A DNA stretch of 64,000 bases, from contig NZ_CP121112.1 in the NCBI RefSeq assembly GCF_029625295.1, forward strand, positions 1,798,001 through 1,862,000, read 5' to 3'. Below, in pieces: positions 1-10,131 of this stretch. The DNA is from Flavobacterium gyeonganense. Lineage in GTDB: Bacteria > Bacteroidota > Bacteroidia > Flavobacteriales > Flavobacteriaceae. A program made the translations under genes and the position numbers. Below the pieces are notes generated by a model that did not search any database, was not told where the DNA came from, and saw only the letters and a program-made list of their open reading frames with translations. How positions within the stretch are numbered: position 1 is the stretch's first letter; each line of letters begins with the position of its first letter.

Positions 1-312
1 AATTCTGGAAAGTCTTTCGCTAAAAAAACCAACCTGAATATTTTCTGTATCAGCAATCTGGTCAATTTCCCACAGAATCATTTTAAAAATCAATTCGTTG
101 ACCTGGTGATACATGATAAAAACCATTTCATCAGGAAGCGTAGTACGCTGTATCTGCAGGTTTAAAAGTGCATCAGTCTGAATATAATCCCAATAGGTGA
201 TTGGTTTAGACCAAAGCAACCCTTCAAGCTGGACATCTGTTTTTTGATTTATGGCTTTATATTTAAGATCAATTTCTTTTAGGATTGATTCAGAATTATC
301 CGTGGTATTCAT
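1..312 (-). CDS. kynA: Tryptophan 2,3-dioxygenase, N-terminal part (runs off the window)
   Basis: Heme enzyme that opens the indole ring of tryptophan to N-formylkynurenine, the first step of the kynurenine pathway; cytoplasmic. Only the first 104 codons are in the window. The translation begins MNTTDNSESILKEIDL and contains YWDYIQTDALLNLQ followed by DEMVFIMYHQVNELIFKM, the conserved substrate- and heme-pocket region of the family, including the His-Gln-x-x-Glu-Leu helix. The start ATG shares its A with the TAA stop of the upstream DUF3108 gene, so the two are probably translationally coupled. The aromatic amino-acid theme continues in the nearby hppD and hmgA. The assignment rests on these motifs alone because the C-terminus is absent. 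Confidence 0.9.
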   Translation of the reverse strand, partial: MNTTDNSESILKEIDLKYKAINQKTDVQLEGLLWSKPITYWDYIQTDALLNLQIQRTTLPDEMVFIMYHQVNELIFKMILWEIDQIADTENIQVGFFSERLSRI

Positions 313-1081
313 TATTTTTTTACTTTAAATGGATATTTTAATCCTTTGTATTCGTCAATATCAGCCTTAAGTGATCCAACTGCTAAATCTGCTTTTATTC
401 TAACCGGAACTTTATTGTTATCATCTGTTATCCAAAGCGTTACACTTTCTTTTTCTTTGAAAACCCGGCCTGTCTGTACTAAAGGTTTAAAAACCATAGT
501 AGAAACGCTGCCAAATTTAGTTGTAATATCCTGACGACCTATATATTTTAACTTAAATTTTGTGATCTCTTCATCAAAAAACATATCAATTGTAATGGAC
601 TCACCCGATTTTAGTTTGTCAATATTAGGATGATTACGCAGGTAATAAAAAGCCGAAATTATATCCTGCACATTATCATTAACAACAATCGTTTTTTCGG
701 TTTTACGTTTATAATCTTTTACCAAAACACGATTTTGTGACTGCATGAAAAAACCTTCCTGATTTTTCGTGTAACCTCCTTCGTTTATTTTTCGGATATA
801 TCGGTAAGGGTCACCATTTTCTTTATCGAAATAGCTTTCATATAAATCTTCTACTTTGAAAAAAATTTTGACATTCCGGTTGTGTATCCTTTACCCACTG
901 CGTGAAAAACTTTTTTGTTGTTTACAACAGCTTCCTTAACTTCTAAAGTAGCATAACCTGCATTAACAATTCCGTAGTGGATCCTGAATTTGAAATATTC
1001 CCCCACATCAAAAGCATCTTCTTTGTAGGTATCAAAACTTAGTGTGGTGAGTATAAATATGAATAGAATTAGTTTTTTCAT
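312..1081 (-). pseudogene. DUF3108 family secreted protein, frameshifted in a T7 tract
   Basis: Predicted periplasmic or cell-envelope protein of unknown function. The 5' part starts MKKLILFIFILTTLSF, a signal peptide, and reads to GYTTGMSKFFSK then a stop at 851. The 3' part, in another frame, carries the rest of the domain down to KYPFKVKK. The 105 bases between the two open frames translate without stops in the downstream frame (VEDLYESYFDKENGDPYRYI and on) and look like genuine family sequence. Adding one base to the 7-base poly-T (plus-strand A7 at 859-865) restores a single 256-codon gene. I placed the start at the ATG at 1081 because the signal peptide begins there, rather than at an upstream ATG at 1117. 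The break is a consensus error or a very recent mutation; no decay is visible otherwise. Confidence 0.8.
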
Positions 1082-1143
1082 AATAAGATATTTACTGTTT
1101 ACCAGCCATAAACGCAAATTTTATTCCAAATATACCAAAACAA

Positions 1144-1175
1144 AAAAACTCAGTCAAAAGAATGACTGAGTTTTT
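1144..1175 (-). terminator. Rho-independent terminator after hppD
   Basis: A perfect 12-bp stem, AAAAACTCAGTC against GACTGAGTTTTT, encloses an 8-base loop and ends in a T run on both strands. It lies between the end of hppD and the DUF3108 gene, both on the minus strand, so it probably ends the hmgA-hppD transcript. The symmetry would let it work in either direction. Confidence 0.75.
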
Positions 1176-1177
1176 AT

Positions 1178-1270
1178 GCTATTAACTAACCAAAAAACTA
1201 TAAATTATGAAAATTTATATCAATTTAGGAAGGAAACCACCCCTTCCTGATTTGCGAGTGCAAAGATAGA
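1178..1270. other. Non-coding stretch with a GC-rich hairpin
   Basis: Between the terminator and the hppD stop lies a segment without an open frame. It holds one clear hairpin, AGGAAGG (1227-1233) pairing with CCTTCCT (1242-1248), in otherwise AT-rich DNA. It could be part of the hppD 3' UTR, a small RNA, or a dispersed repeat. Nothing in the sequence decides between these. Confidence 0.3.
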
Positions 1271-1377
1271 TACAAAGTTTAAATAATAAATAGCAAAAAG
1301 GCAGTTTAACAAAACATTTGCATTAAAATCATCAATTTATAGGGGATTTTTTTACATAATGTAAAAAAAATATAAAT

Positions 1378-2538
1378 TTACAATGTACCTCTTAACGCTT
1401 GCTCTCTTTCTATTGATTCAAACAAGGCTTTAAAGTTGCCTGCACCAAAGCCTTTAGCCCCCATTCTTTGTATAATTTCGAAAAAAAGTGTCGGTCTGTC
1501 CTGAACTGGCTTGGTAAATATCTGTAATAAATAACCATCTTCATCAGCATCTACCATGATAGCTAATTTTTCAATTTCATTAATATCTTCTTTCATCATA
1601 TCCATGTGAACACCCAATCTTTCTGGGATGGCCTCATAATAAGTATGTGGAGGAGCTGATAAAAATTCAACACCACGAGCTCTTAATTGTGATACTGTTT
1701 TAATAATATCATCTGTTGCAATAGCAATATGCTGTATTCCGGATCCGCCATAGAAATCTAAATATTCTTCGATCTGAGATTTTTTCTTTCCTTCAGCCGG
1801 TTCATTGATTGGAAATTTAATTCTTCCATTTCCGTTTGACATTACTTTACTCATCAATGCCGAATATTCTGTGGTAATTTGCTTGTCGTCAAAAGACAGG
1901 AAATTTACGAATCCCATCACCTCTTCGTAGAATTTTACCCAGATATTCATTTCGTTCCAGCCAACATTTCCAACCATGTGATCGATATATTTTAATCCAG
2001 TTTGTTCTGGATTGTAGTCTGATTTCCATTCTTTATAACCTGGAAGGAAAACGCCATTATAGTTTTTTCTTTCAACGAAAATATGAACGGTCTCTCCGTA
2101 TGTATAAATTCCGGAACGAATTACCTGACCAAATTCATCTTCTTCAACCGTTGGTTCCATAAAAGAACGTGCACCGCGTTTCATAGTTTCTTCGTACGAT
2201 TTTGTAGCATCTTCAACCCAAAGTGCCGCCACTTTTACACCGTCTCCATGTTTTTTTAAATGTTCATTTATTGGAGAATCTGCAGTAAGAGGTGTGGTCA
2301 AAACAATCCTGATTTTGTCCTGCTTCAAAACATAAGACGCCCTGTCTTTTACTCCCGTTTCTAATCCGGCGTAAGCCAGTGACTGATAACCAAAAGCTGT
2401 TTTGTAATAGTGGGCCGATTGCTTGGCGTTCCCAACATAGAATTCCACATAATCTGTTCCTAATAATGGAAGAAAGTCCTGAGCACCTTCGAATATTTTC
2501 TCTAATCCGTATTCTACTGATTTTACTTGTTTACTCAT
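1378..2538 (-). CDS. hppD: 4-hydroxyphenylpyruvate dioxygenase
   Basis: Non-heme Fe(II) enzyme of tyrosine catabolism converting 4-hydroxyphenylpyruvate to homogentisate; cytoplasmic. The 386-residue product has the usual two vicinal-oxygen-chelate domains. The expected 2-His-1-Glu iron ligands are visible as His187 (YIDHMVGNV), His270 (GIQHIAIATDD) and Glu354 (TLFFEIIQRMG), and the C-terminal gate helix GAGNFKALFESIEREQ is intact. Length is normal for the family. It follows hmgA on the same strand after about 190 bp, so the two enzymes of consecutive steps are probably co-transcribed. The start MSKQVKSVEYGLEKIF was chosen as the only ATG with a full N-terminal domain. Confidence 0.96.
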   Translation of the reverse strand: MSKQVKSVEYGLEKIFEGAQDFLPLLGTDYVEFYVGNAKQSAHYYKTAFGYQSLAYAGLETGVKDRASYVLKQDKIRIVLTTPLTADSPINEHLKKHGDGVKVAALWVEDATKSYEETMKRGARSFMEPTVEEDEFGQVIRSGIYTYGETVHIFVERKNYNGVFLPGYKEWKSDYNPEQTGLKYIDHMVGNVGWNEMNIWVKFYEEVMGFVNFLSFDDKQITTEYSALMSKVMSNGNGRIKFPINEPAEGKKKSQIEEYLDFYGGSGIQHIAIATDDIIKTVSQLRARGVEFLSAPPHTYYEAIPERLGVHMDMMKEDINEIEKLAIMVDADEDGYLLQIFTKPVQDRPTLFFEIIQRMGAKGFGAGNFKALFESIEREQALRGTL

Positions 2539-2707
2539 GATGTTTATTTTTATTTAATCGATTAATCATTTATTTGATGAACCGAAATTATTGTTCTGAA
2601 TTTTGATTTTTAGCCCTGAAGAAGTGGAAATCCTTTTGTTTTTTTCTTTAAAAAATAAAAGATTACAACGGATAGCAGGAATAGCTCCTTAAGATTATAT
2701 TGTAAAT

Positions 2708-2733
2708 GAGATTGCTTCGTTCCTCGCAATGAC
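2708..2733. repeat. Short dispersed-type palindromic sequence
   Basis: The segment GATTGCTTCGTTCCTCGCAA sits in the hmgA-hppD spacer and forms an ATTGC/GCAAT stem. From memory, similar strings recur in flavobacterial intergenic regions. Only one copy is present in this window, so the repeat status is inferred. Confidence 0.3.
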
Positions 2734-3890
2734 TACTCCGCCCACGATTTATAATACTGACCATCATCTAATTTCATAGCTTCCTCAGTAACCATAAGCG
2801 GCCTGAAAGTATCAACCATAACGGCTAATTCCTGCGTTTCTTTGTGACCAATGCTGCGTTCCATAGCTCCAGGAGCCGGACCATGTGGAATTCCTTTTGG
2901 ATGTAAAGTAATATGCCCCTGTTCGATATTATTACGGCTCATGAAATCGCCATCTACATAATAGAGTACTTCGTCTGAATCTATATTGCTGTGATTGTAT
3001 GGTGCCGGAATGGCTTTCGGATGATAATCGTAAAGTCTTGGGCAGAATGAACAAACTACAAAAGCAGCTGTTTCAAAAGTTTGATGTACCGGAGGCGGCT
3101 GGTGCACACGTCCCGTTATAGGTTCGAAATTATGAATGGAGAATCCGTATGGAAAATTATAGCCGTCCCAGCCTACAACGTCAAACGGATGTGTGGCATA
3201 AACCACTTCGTGAATCATTCCTTCCTTTTTGATTTTAATTAAAAAATCGCCTTTTTCGTCATGCGTTTCCAATTCGCTAGGCAAAATAAAATCACGTTCA
3301 CAAAATGGAGAATGTTCTAAATGCTGGCCGGATTGGTTTTTATAACGTTTTGGGGTATAAAATGGAGCATACGATTCTACGTAAAATAGTCGGTTTTCTA
3401 CTGACTCGAAATCAATTTGATAAATGATCCCACGCGGAATAATTAAGTAATCGCCATATTGAAACGGAATATTCCCTAACATGGTGCGAAGCTTTCCTTT
3501 TCCTTTGTGAATAAAAATCATTTCGTCTGCATCGGCGTTTTTGTAGAAATAATCCCGAAGCGATTCTTTTGGGGCAGCAAGACCAATAATACAGTCTTTG
3601 TTGACCAGCATGGGTTTTCGACTGTCCAGAAAATCATTCTCTGGTTTTAACTCAAAACCTTTAAAAAGTAGTGATTTTATATTTTTTCCGATTGCAATTT
3701 TAGGCTCAACGGAATAGGAATTTAAAATTGCTTTAACCTGCGTAGGCCTGTGTATATGATAAGACAATGATGAATGGCCGTGAAAACCTTCGGTTCCAAA
3801 TAGTTGTTCGTAATAAAAACCTCCGTTTGGTTTTTCAAACTGGGTGTGTCGCTTTTGCGGAAAATTTCCGAGTTTATGGTATAATGGCAT
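2733..3890 (-). CDS. hmgA: Homogentisate 1,2-dioxygenase
   Basis: Fe(II) ring-cleaving enzyme that turns homogentisate into maleylacetoacetate, the step after HppD in tyrosine and phenylalanine breakdown; cytoplasmic. The 385-residue product has the two-part cupin layout. Near the C-terminus it shows the His/Glu iron-site segment around PPPVHQTFETAAF and the second His in HPKGIPHGPAPGAMER. It starts MPLYHKLGNFPQKRHTQFEK, as expected for the shorter bacterial form. It is first in the probable hmgA-hppD transcript. No maleylacetoacetate isomerase or fumarylacetoacetase gene lies beside it in this window. Confidence 0.94.
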   Translation of the reverse strand: MPLYHKLGNFPQKRHTQFEKPNGGFYYEQLFGTEGFHGHSSLSYHIHRPTQVKAILNSYSVEPKIAIGKNIKSLLFKGFELKPENDFLDSRKPMLVNKDCIIGLAAPKESLRDYFYKNADADEMIFIHKGKGKLRTMLGNIPFQYGDYLIIPRGIIYQIDFESVENRLFYVESYAPFYTPKRYKNQSGQHLEHSPFCERDFILPSELETHDEKGDFLIKIKKEGMIHEVVYATHPFDVVGWDGYNFPYGFSIHNFEPITGRVHQPPPVHQTFETAAFVVCSFCPRLYDYHPKAIPAPYNHSNIDSDEVLYYVDGDFMSRNNIEQGHITLHPKGIPHGPAPGAMERSIGHKETQELAVMVDTFRPLMVTEEAMKLDDGQYYKSWAE

Positions 3891-4104
3891 GGCTTTTCAA
3901 TTAGATAATTTATAAATTAGATAATTCGAAAAATTAGAATTGAGTGAACAGATAATGTGATCATTTTTAGATGACCCAAATTGTCTCAATTCGATAGCTT
4001 ACTCAGGATTTCTCTTGATGAGGAATTGAAGATACTCTAATAAACCTGTCCATTTTGTTTTCATTACAACAAATATCGTAATTTTTATTGAGCTAAATTA
4101 CAAA

Positions 4105-6381
4105 TTAAAACGAAAATCCAATATTAAACCAGGTATATCCTTTAGCATTTTCCGGCGACCATGAATACTTAACTTCTATTGGACCGATCATGGTTTCCAG
4201 GCCATATCCTATTGCATAACCCGAATATTTGGGCATATCAATCCAGTCAACAGTGCTAAAAAGATCATCTCCCAGATTGGCATAATTGGCAGAAAAATTA
4301 AGGTGATTTTTTCTGAATATTTCATAATCGAACGTTATACCAGCTTTTATATAACTATCACCGGCAATACTCAGGAAGTCATAACCATAAAAATAATTAA
4401 AATTATTTACTTTATTATAACCATATCCACCCAGTATATAATCGAAGAACGGTACGCTGTCATTCCCAAAAGCAAGTCCGGCATCCGACTGAAACTTTAT
4501 TGTAGCTCTGTTAAAAACTGTTCTGGCTATTCCGATTTCGGCTTTTGCCGTAGAAAAAGGATAGAATTGATGTGTATAATTCGATGATGCAAGATAAGTC
4601 TGAACGTCACCTGAAAAATACCATCCTGTTTTTGGGAAACTTTTATTATCAAAAGAATCGTATTTTAAATAACCAAAAACACTAAAATAATTACTTTCAT
4701 CAATGGTTTTATTAGTATCCAGTGTTGGGGATTTTATTTTCAGGAACTTATATTCAAGTCCACCGCCCATAAGAAATTTTTGCACGAAAATAGTTTGAAA
4801 ATAAGCCTGGTGTGAGATATCTAAAAAATCAACATTAATCAGATTATCCTGATTTCCTGCCAACTGATTACTAATACTTTCTGTTACATTCCGGTTAAAC
4901 TGATTAAGCCTGGAGTTGAAACCAAAACTGATATTAAAACCGTTTTCGACATAATAATTGAAATCGTACCTGAAATTATCGCCCAAAATGATATCCAGTG
5001 AAGTATTATCGTTTTTTAAAAACGTCTTTCTATGAGTAAGGTTTAGCAGAACAGCACTTTTATAAAGTCCGTCATAATGAAGTCCCAGTTTTAAATAAGT
5101 ATGTGTTGGATTCTCTTTCAGTACGAGATTCAAATCATCTTTATTTCCGTTTGGCTCCAGGGAATAAGAAATAGCACTAAAGTTGTGTGTTGCATCTATG
5201 TTATTTATTCCTACGCGAAGATCTTCATATGTTATGGTACTTCCTGGTTTAAAGCGAAGCTTGCTTGTTAAATATTCTTTTGTATAATCCGTAAGTTTTG
5301 TATTGTTTATTTTTTCTATTTCAAGAGTATCAGAACCTATTTTTAATTTGGGTTTTCTATAAAATTTTTGCCCGTCTGCCAGAGCTTTAATTTTTTCATA
5401 TACTTCAAATGTGGCATCTTCCCCTCTTCTGATAATTTCTCCGCCTCTGTCAAATGAAATAACCCCAAAATCACGAATATCAGGTTTAATATAAATATCT
5501 GTATCTGCCCTTTTGGCCTTCATTTTTTCAATTGACTGCATATTTGTAATCTGAACCAGAATACGAGTTGCATTTTTCAGGCCTTTTCTGTTTAGCAAAT
5601 CATCCTGTACATCAACTCCTATGATAATATCTGCTCCTAAATCACGAACCTCCTTAATAGGATAGTTGTTCACAACACCTCCGTCAACCAGTAATTTCCC
5701 ATCTACTTCAACAGGAGAAAATAAAGACGGAAAAGCGGCACTTGCCACCATTGCCTGAGCCAGGTTCCCTTTGTTCAGGAGTACTTCCTCACCTGTTTCT
5801 ATATCTGTTCCGATACATAAAAACGGAGTTGGCAGTTGATTAAAATCACGTACATGACGTACATTCCGGGTCAGACTGCTTAGTAAATTATAATTATACA
5901 TTCCTTTAGAAAGTGCTTCGGGAATTCCAATCCTTAAATTACTAAAAGGCAAAACAATAGCATATAATTCATCATTTCGTTTACCATAGAAATTTTTGGA
6001 AGCTCTTGGTATATAATCATTAATGAGTTCGTCAAAATTAGTTCGTCTAAAAATAGAATCAATTTGTGCTGCATTATATCCTGTTGCATAAAGCCCTCCT
6101 ATTATGGAACCCATACTGGTTCCGCCAATGTAATCTATTTTTAATCCGGCTTCTTCAAGCACTTTTAAAACCCCGATATGGGCAAATCCTTTAGCCCCGC
6201 CACCACTCAATACCAACCCAATTTTTGGCCTTTTAATACTGTCCTGTTTTTTATCCTGGGAAAATGAATTTTGTGGATGAAGTGATACTAGCATTAAAAG
6301 CACTGATGCCCCGCCCCAGATGGAAATGGAAAACCGCGACAGACAAAAAGCTATTTTTTCCTGTAAAAAAAGAGCGACCAT
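4105..6381 (-). CDS. Patatin-like phospholipase with BamA-like outer-membrane beta-barrel
   Basis: A 758-residue protein of the type-V-like patatin/surface-antigen architecture: an N-terminal signal or hydrophobic segment, a patatin hydrolase domain (about 52-260), one POTRA-like linker and a C-terminal 16-strand-type barrel. The serine-aspartate dyad is intact: oxyanion loop SGGGAKG (about 59-65), nucleophile Ser89 in GTSMG and Asp233 in DGGVVNNYP. The barrel ends in an aromatic (WFNIGFSF), typical for outer-membrane insertion. The hydrolase is probably exposed at the outer membrane; the substrate is unknown. It stands alone between hmgA and uvrC, and there is no sign of truncation. Confidence 0.88.
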   Translation of the reverse strand: MVALFLQEKIAFCLSRFSISIWGGASVLLMLVSLHPQNSFSQDKKQDSIKRPKIGLVLSGGGAKGFAHIGVLKVLEEAGLKIDYIGGTSMGSIIGGLYATGYNAAQIDSIFRRTNFDELINDYIPRASKNFYGKRNDELYAIVLPFSNLRIGIPEALSKGMYNYNLLSSLTRNVRHVRDFNQLPTPFLCIGTDIETGEEVLLNKGNLAQAMVASAAFPSLFSPVEVDGKLLVDGGVVNNYPIKEVRDLGADIIIGVDVQDDLLNRKGLKNATRILVQITNMQSIEKMKAKRADTDIYIKPDIRDFGVISFDRGGEIIRRGEDATFEVYEKIKALADGQKFYRKPKLKIGSDTLEIEKINNTKLTDYTKEYLTSKLRFKPGSTITYEDLRVGINNIDATHNFSAISYSLEPNGNKDDLNLVLKENPTHTYLKLGLHYDGLYKSAVLLNLTHRKTFLKNDNTSLDIILGDNFRYDFNYYVENGFNISFGFNSRLNQFNRNVTESISNQLAGNQDNLINVDFLDISHQAYFQTIFVQKFLMGGGLEYKFLKIKSPTLDTNKTIDESNYFSVFGYLKYDSFDNKSFPKTGWYFSGDVQTYLASSNYTHQFYPFSTAKAEIGIARTVFNRATIKFQSDAGLAFGNDSVPFFDYILGGYGYNKVNNFNYFYGYDFLSIAGDSYIKAGITFDYEIFRKNHLNFSANYANLGDDLFSTVDWIDMPKYSGYAIGYGLETMIGPIEVKYSWSPENAKGYTWFNIGFSF

Positions 6382-6463
6382 AGAAGCTCCTTTTTTTGCA
6401 ATAGAAAAAAGTTTTTTGACCGAGTGTTAGAAATGGACAGCTGGATTAGGCGCATAAAATTTG

Positions 6464-8256
6464 CTAATTGGTTTTGTAAAATTCGACAATTTTTTTGGCT
6501 TTTGATACCCCTATCACAGCTGAAATTTCTTTTTCTGTCGCCAATTTCAATCTTTTAACACTTTTGAAATGCTGAATTAACGCAAGCATTGTTTTTTCAC
6601 CAATTCCGGGAATACTTTCAACAGACGAATTAAGAGCTGCTTTGCTTCGTTTATCACGGTGAAAAGTGATTCCGAACCGGTGTGCTTCGTTTCGCAACTG
6701 CTGAATAACCTTTAATGTCTCGGATTTTTTATCCAGATATAACGGAATCGAATCACCTGGATAAAACAATTCTTCCAGACGTTTTGCAATTCCGATAATA
6801 GCAATTTTACCGCGCAGGCCTAATTCATCTATACTTTTCAGGGCAGCCGATAATTGTCCTTTACCTCCGTCAATAATAATCAGCTGCGGAAGCGGTTCGT
6901 TTTCGTCCAGTAATCGTTTGTAACGGCGATACACTATTTCGGTCATAGAGGCAAAATCGTCTGGGCCTACAACGGTTTTCACGTTAAAATGGCGATAATC
7001 TTTCTTGCTTGGTTTTCCGTCTTTAAAAACCACACAGGCCGCTACTGGATTTGTTCCCTGAATATTTGAGTTATCAAAACATTCGATATGTCGAGGTTCA
7101 GAAGGAAGACGCAGGTCTTTTTGCATCTGTGCCATAATTCGGTTTACATGTCTGTCAGGATCTACGATCTGCAATTGTTTCAATTGTTCAATTCGGTAGA
7201 ATTTGGCATTCCGAATCGATAAATCTAAAATCTGCTTTTTGTCACCAAGTTGCGGAACGGTTACTTTTATATTTTCGCCTAAATCCAGTTCAAAAGGAAT
7301 AATAATTTCTTTTGATAATAACTGAAAACGTTCCCGCAATTCTACAATGGCCAGTTCTAATAATTCCTCATCGCTTTCATCCAGCTTTTTCTTGATTTCT
7401 AAAGTATGTGAACGAATAATCGATCCGTGCGAAATCTGCAAAAAGTTGACATAAGCCGCACTTTCGTCAGATACAATCGAGAAAACATCGATATTGGTAA
7501 TCTTCGGATTGATGATGGTTGATCTGGATTGGTAGCTTTCGAGAATTTCTATCTTTTCCTTTATTTTCTGCGCTTCTTCAAATTGCAAATTCTGCGCGTA
7601 AGTGTTCATCAGCCTCCTGAAATCTTTTAAACTTTCTTTAAAATTCCCTTTCAGGATTTCGCGTATGGCGTTGACTTGTCTCTGATATTCTTCCAAAGGT
7701 TCTAAGCCTTCACAAGGTCCTTTGCAATTGCCAATGTGATATTCGAGGCAAACCTTGAATTTTCCCGAATTGATGTTCGATTCGCTCAAATCATAATTGC
7801 AGGTTCTTAGCGGATACAATTCTTTGATTAAATCTAAAATTGTATAAACCATTTTAAAGTTAGTATAAGGGCCAAAATATTCAGATCCGTCTTTTATCAT
7901 TCTTCTGGTCAGGAATATTCTGGAAAAAGGCTCTTTTTTGATACAAATCCAAGGGTAGCTTTTGTCGTCACGAAGCAATACATTATAACGTGGCTGCAGA
8001 CTTTTAATGAGGTTGTTTTCTAATAAAAGTGCATCGGTTTCAGTAGGGACAACTATATGTTTAATGGAGACAATTTTGCGCACCAGCACATTGGTTTTCC
8101 TTGTATCGTGAATTTTATTAAAATACGAAGAAACTCTTTTTTTAGGTTTTTTGCTTTTCCAACATATAAAATCTTTCCGTCTTTATCATAATACTGATAG
8201 ACACCGGGATTGTCCGGCAGGGTATGAATTTGGAGTTCTAAAGACGGTACTGGCAT
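6464..8256 (-). pseudogene. uvrC: UvrABC excinuclease subunit C, frameshifted in an A7 tract
   Basis: Nuclease subunit that makes both incisions in nucleotide excision repair. The N-terminal GIY-YIG domain starts [22 protein letters not shown] and runs to [10 protein letters not shown]. There the frame shifts, and the remaining 540 or so codons (UvrB-binding segment, RNase H-like endonuclease, C-terminal helix-hairpin-helix ending KAKKIVEFYKTN) continue in the next frame. The bases at the junction read [20 protein letters not shown] once one A is added to the 7-base poly-A (plus-strand T7 at 8137-8143). The restored length is 597 residues, normal for the family. Because uvrC is needed for repair and everything else is conserved, a sequencing error is the likelier cause. 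Confidence 0.9.
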
Positions 8257-8399
8257 GCTTTTTTATTTCTGGAGAATATTAAAATATAATTGTCAGGATA
8301 ACATTCCGGTGTGTCCTGGAAAGCTTAACACTGAAATCTTTTCAAATTTACGAAATCAAAAGAATAATTTCTATATTTAGAGCCTGTTTAAAATCCGAC

Positions 8400-9380
8400 A
8401 TGAAAAACAATGCCCCAATGGTTCTTTTTGGCGAATCGATTTTGCCCGGAGAAAACAAAACGATCAATGTAGAAATCGCCAGATTACATACTACAACCAA
8501 ACTTAATATACCGATTATTGTTCGAAGGTCTAAAATTGATGGACCGGTAGTTTTATTTTCTGCCGGAATTCATGGCGATGAAATAAATGGAGTCGAAATT
8601 GTACGCCAGATTATCAGTAAAAAAATAAACCGCCCCACAAGAGGCACGATTATTTGCATTCCGATTATCAATATTTACGGTTTTGTCAATAAATCAAGGG
8701 AATTCCCTGATGGACGTGATCTGAACCGTGTATTTCCGGGAAGCAAAAAAGGGTCGCTTGCCAGTCGTTTCGCTTTTCATATCACCAATCAGATATTGCC
8801 TATTATTGATTATGCGGTTGATTTTCATGCCGGAGGTGCAAGCCGGTTTAACGCTCCTCAAATAAGAATTACAGAGCACAATCCCGAATTAAAACTTCTG
8901 GCAGATGTTTTTAATGCTCCGTTTACTTTGTATTCGAAAAACATCAATGGTTCTTTTAGAAATACATCAGAAAAAGCGAATGTAAAAATACTGCTTTTCG
9001 AAGGCGGAAAATCATTAGACATCAATAATCCTGTGGCCAATGAAGGTATAAAAGGTACCAAACGCCTGCTTGATTATTTAAACATGCTCGATCCCAAACA
9101 TGTAGTCGAAAAAGCCGATTTTCCTTCTATTTATATTAAAAATTCAGTCTGGCTGAGAGCAAAACAATCCGGGTTATTACACGATTATAATATGGTAAGC
9201 CGATTTGTTACGAAAGGAACTATTTTAGCCATTATTACAGACCCTTTTGGTAAATTTGAGCAAAAAGTAAAAGCACCGCATGACGGCTTTGTTATCAACG
9301 CCAATCATTCGCCAATTGTTTATGAAGGCGATGCTATTTATCATATTTCTAAAAATGTAGACGACAATGCCGACGACTAA
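8400..9380 (+). CDS. Succinylglutamate desuccinylase/aspartoacylase family zinc hydrolase
   Basis: A 326-residue M14-like zinc amidohydrolase or deacylase. Zinc ligands fit His58 and Glu61 in AGIHGDEINGVE and His143 in VDFHAGG; the substrate-carboxylate loop DGRDLNRVFPG (about 104-114) is present. The C-terminal domain is a small beta-barrel, as in the AstE/aspartoacylase family. The exact substrate cannot be read from the sequence. It overlaps the downstream cyclo-ligase gene by 14 bp on the same strand, pointing to one transcript. Its start at 8400 lies about 150 bp from the divergent uvrC start. Confidence 0.85.
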   Translation: MKNNAPMVLFGESILPGENKTINVEIARLHTTTKLNIPIIVRRSKIDGPVVLFSAGIHGDEINGVEIVRQIISKKINRPTRGTIICIPIINIYGFVNKSREFPDGRDLNRVFPGSKKGSLASRFAFHITNQILPIIDYAVDFHAGGASRFNAPQIRITEHNPELKLLADVFNAPFTLYSKNINGSFRNTSEKANVKILLFEGGKSLDINNPVANEGIKGTKRLLDYLNMLDPKHVVEKADFPSIYIKNSVWLRAKQSGLLHDYNMVSRFVTKGTILAIITDPFGKFEQKVKAPHDGFVINANHSPIVYEGDAIYHISKNVDDNADD

Positions 9381-9935
9381 AAAAGAACTTCGTAAACACT
9401 ATAAAAACCTCCGAAAAGAACTTACTGAGGAACTTATTGAAGAAAAAAGCCTTGAAATAAGCAATCAATTGATCTCCTTACCTATTTGGGACAAAACGTA
9501 TTATCATGTTTTTCTTCCGATTGAAGAACAGAAAGAAGTAAATACTGAGTTCATTCTGCATTTACTTTCTGGAAAAGACAAAGAAATTGTGATTTCTAAA
9601 AGTGATTTTGAAACCCGGATCATGTCGCACTTTTTACTCACTGACAATACCAAAATCCAAAAAACGAATATAATATTCCGGAACCTGTCAATGGCTTACC
9701 TGTTCCTTCACAAACTATTGATGTTGTTTTTGTACCGCTTTTGGCTTTTGATGTTTTTGGAAACCGTATTGGCTACGGCAAAGGTTTTTATGATAAGTTT
9801 TTAGCCGAATGCAAATCTGAAACGATCAAAATTGGACTTTCTTTTTTTGAAGCTGTAGGGCAGATTGATGATGTTTTTGAATCGGATGTAAAACTGGATT
9901 ATTGTGTGACGCCTGAGAAGGTTTATCGGTTTTGA
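9367..9935 (+). pseudogene. 5-formyltetrahydrofolate cyclo-ligase, frameshifted in an A6 tract
   Basis: ATP-dependent enzyme that recycles 5-formyl-THF to 5,10-methenyl-THF. The 5' part starts MPTTKKELRKHYKNLRKELT and reads to TDNTKIQK. The 3' part in another frame gives PLLAFDVFGNRIGYGKGFYD, the family signature, and ends CVTPEKVYRF. Adding one A to the A6 tract at 9659-9664 gives NEYNIPEPVNGLPVPSQTID across the gap and one 189-residue protein of normal length. It overlaps the upstream deacylase gene by 14 bp. As with uvrC, the single homopolymer defect in an otherwise clean gene suggests a consensus error. Confidence 0.86.
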
Positions 9936-9949
9936 AACTAACTAAACAC

Positions 9950-10098
9950 GACGTCACTTCGAGTGTTTTTGGCTCCAAGTTTTGTTTTGGAAAATCCATT
10001 TTATTGGCCAAAAATGTATCGAGAAGTCTTGGTTTCATAAGGGTTCTCGATACATTTTTTGATTCGTTTCTCTGCTCAAAAAACACTCGAACTGACGA
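9950..10098. repeat. Nested inverted-repeat intergenic element
   Basis: A 149-bp element between convergent genes. The outer arms (about 9950-9970 and 10078-10098) share TTCGAGTGTTTTT and its complement. The inner arms are a perfect 16-bp pair, AAAAATGTATCGAGAA (10010-10025) and its complement (10044-10059). A transcript would fold into a long two-part hairpin. It carries no open frame. It resembles a flavobacterial REP/MITE-type element, but only this copy is in the window. Confidence 0.7.
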
Positions 10099-10131
10099 GT
10101 TTAATAATTACAATAATCGAGCTTTTTAAAG

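Noticed and set aside
312..1081. Programmed frameshifting as a common mechanism for the broken genes.
   Set aside because: The genes are unrelated, tracts differ, no stimulatory structure was seen, and one case needs the opposite change; an assembly error is simpler.
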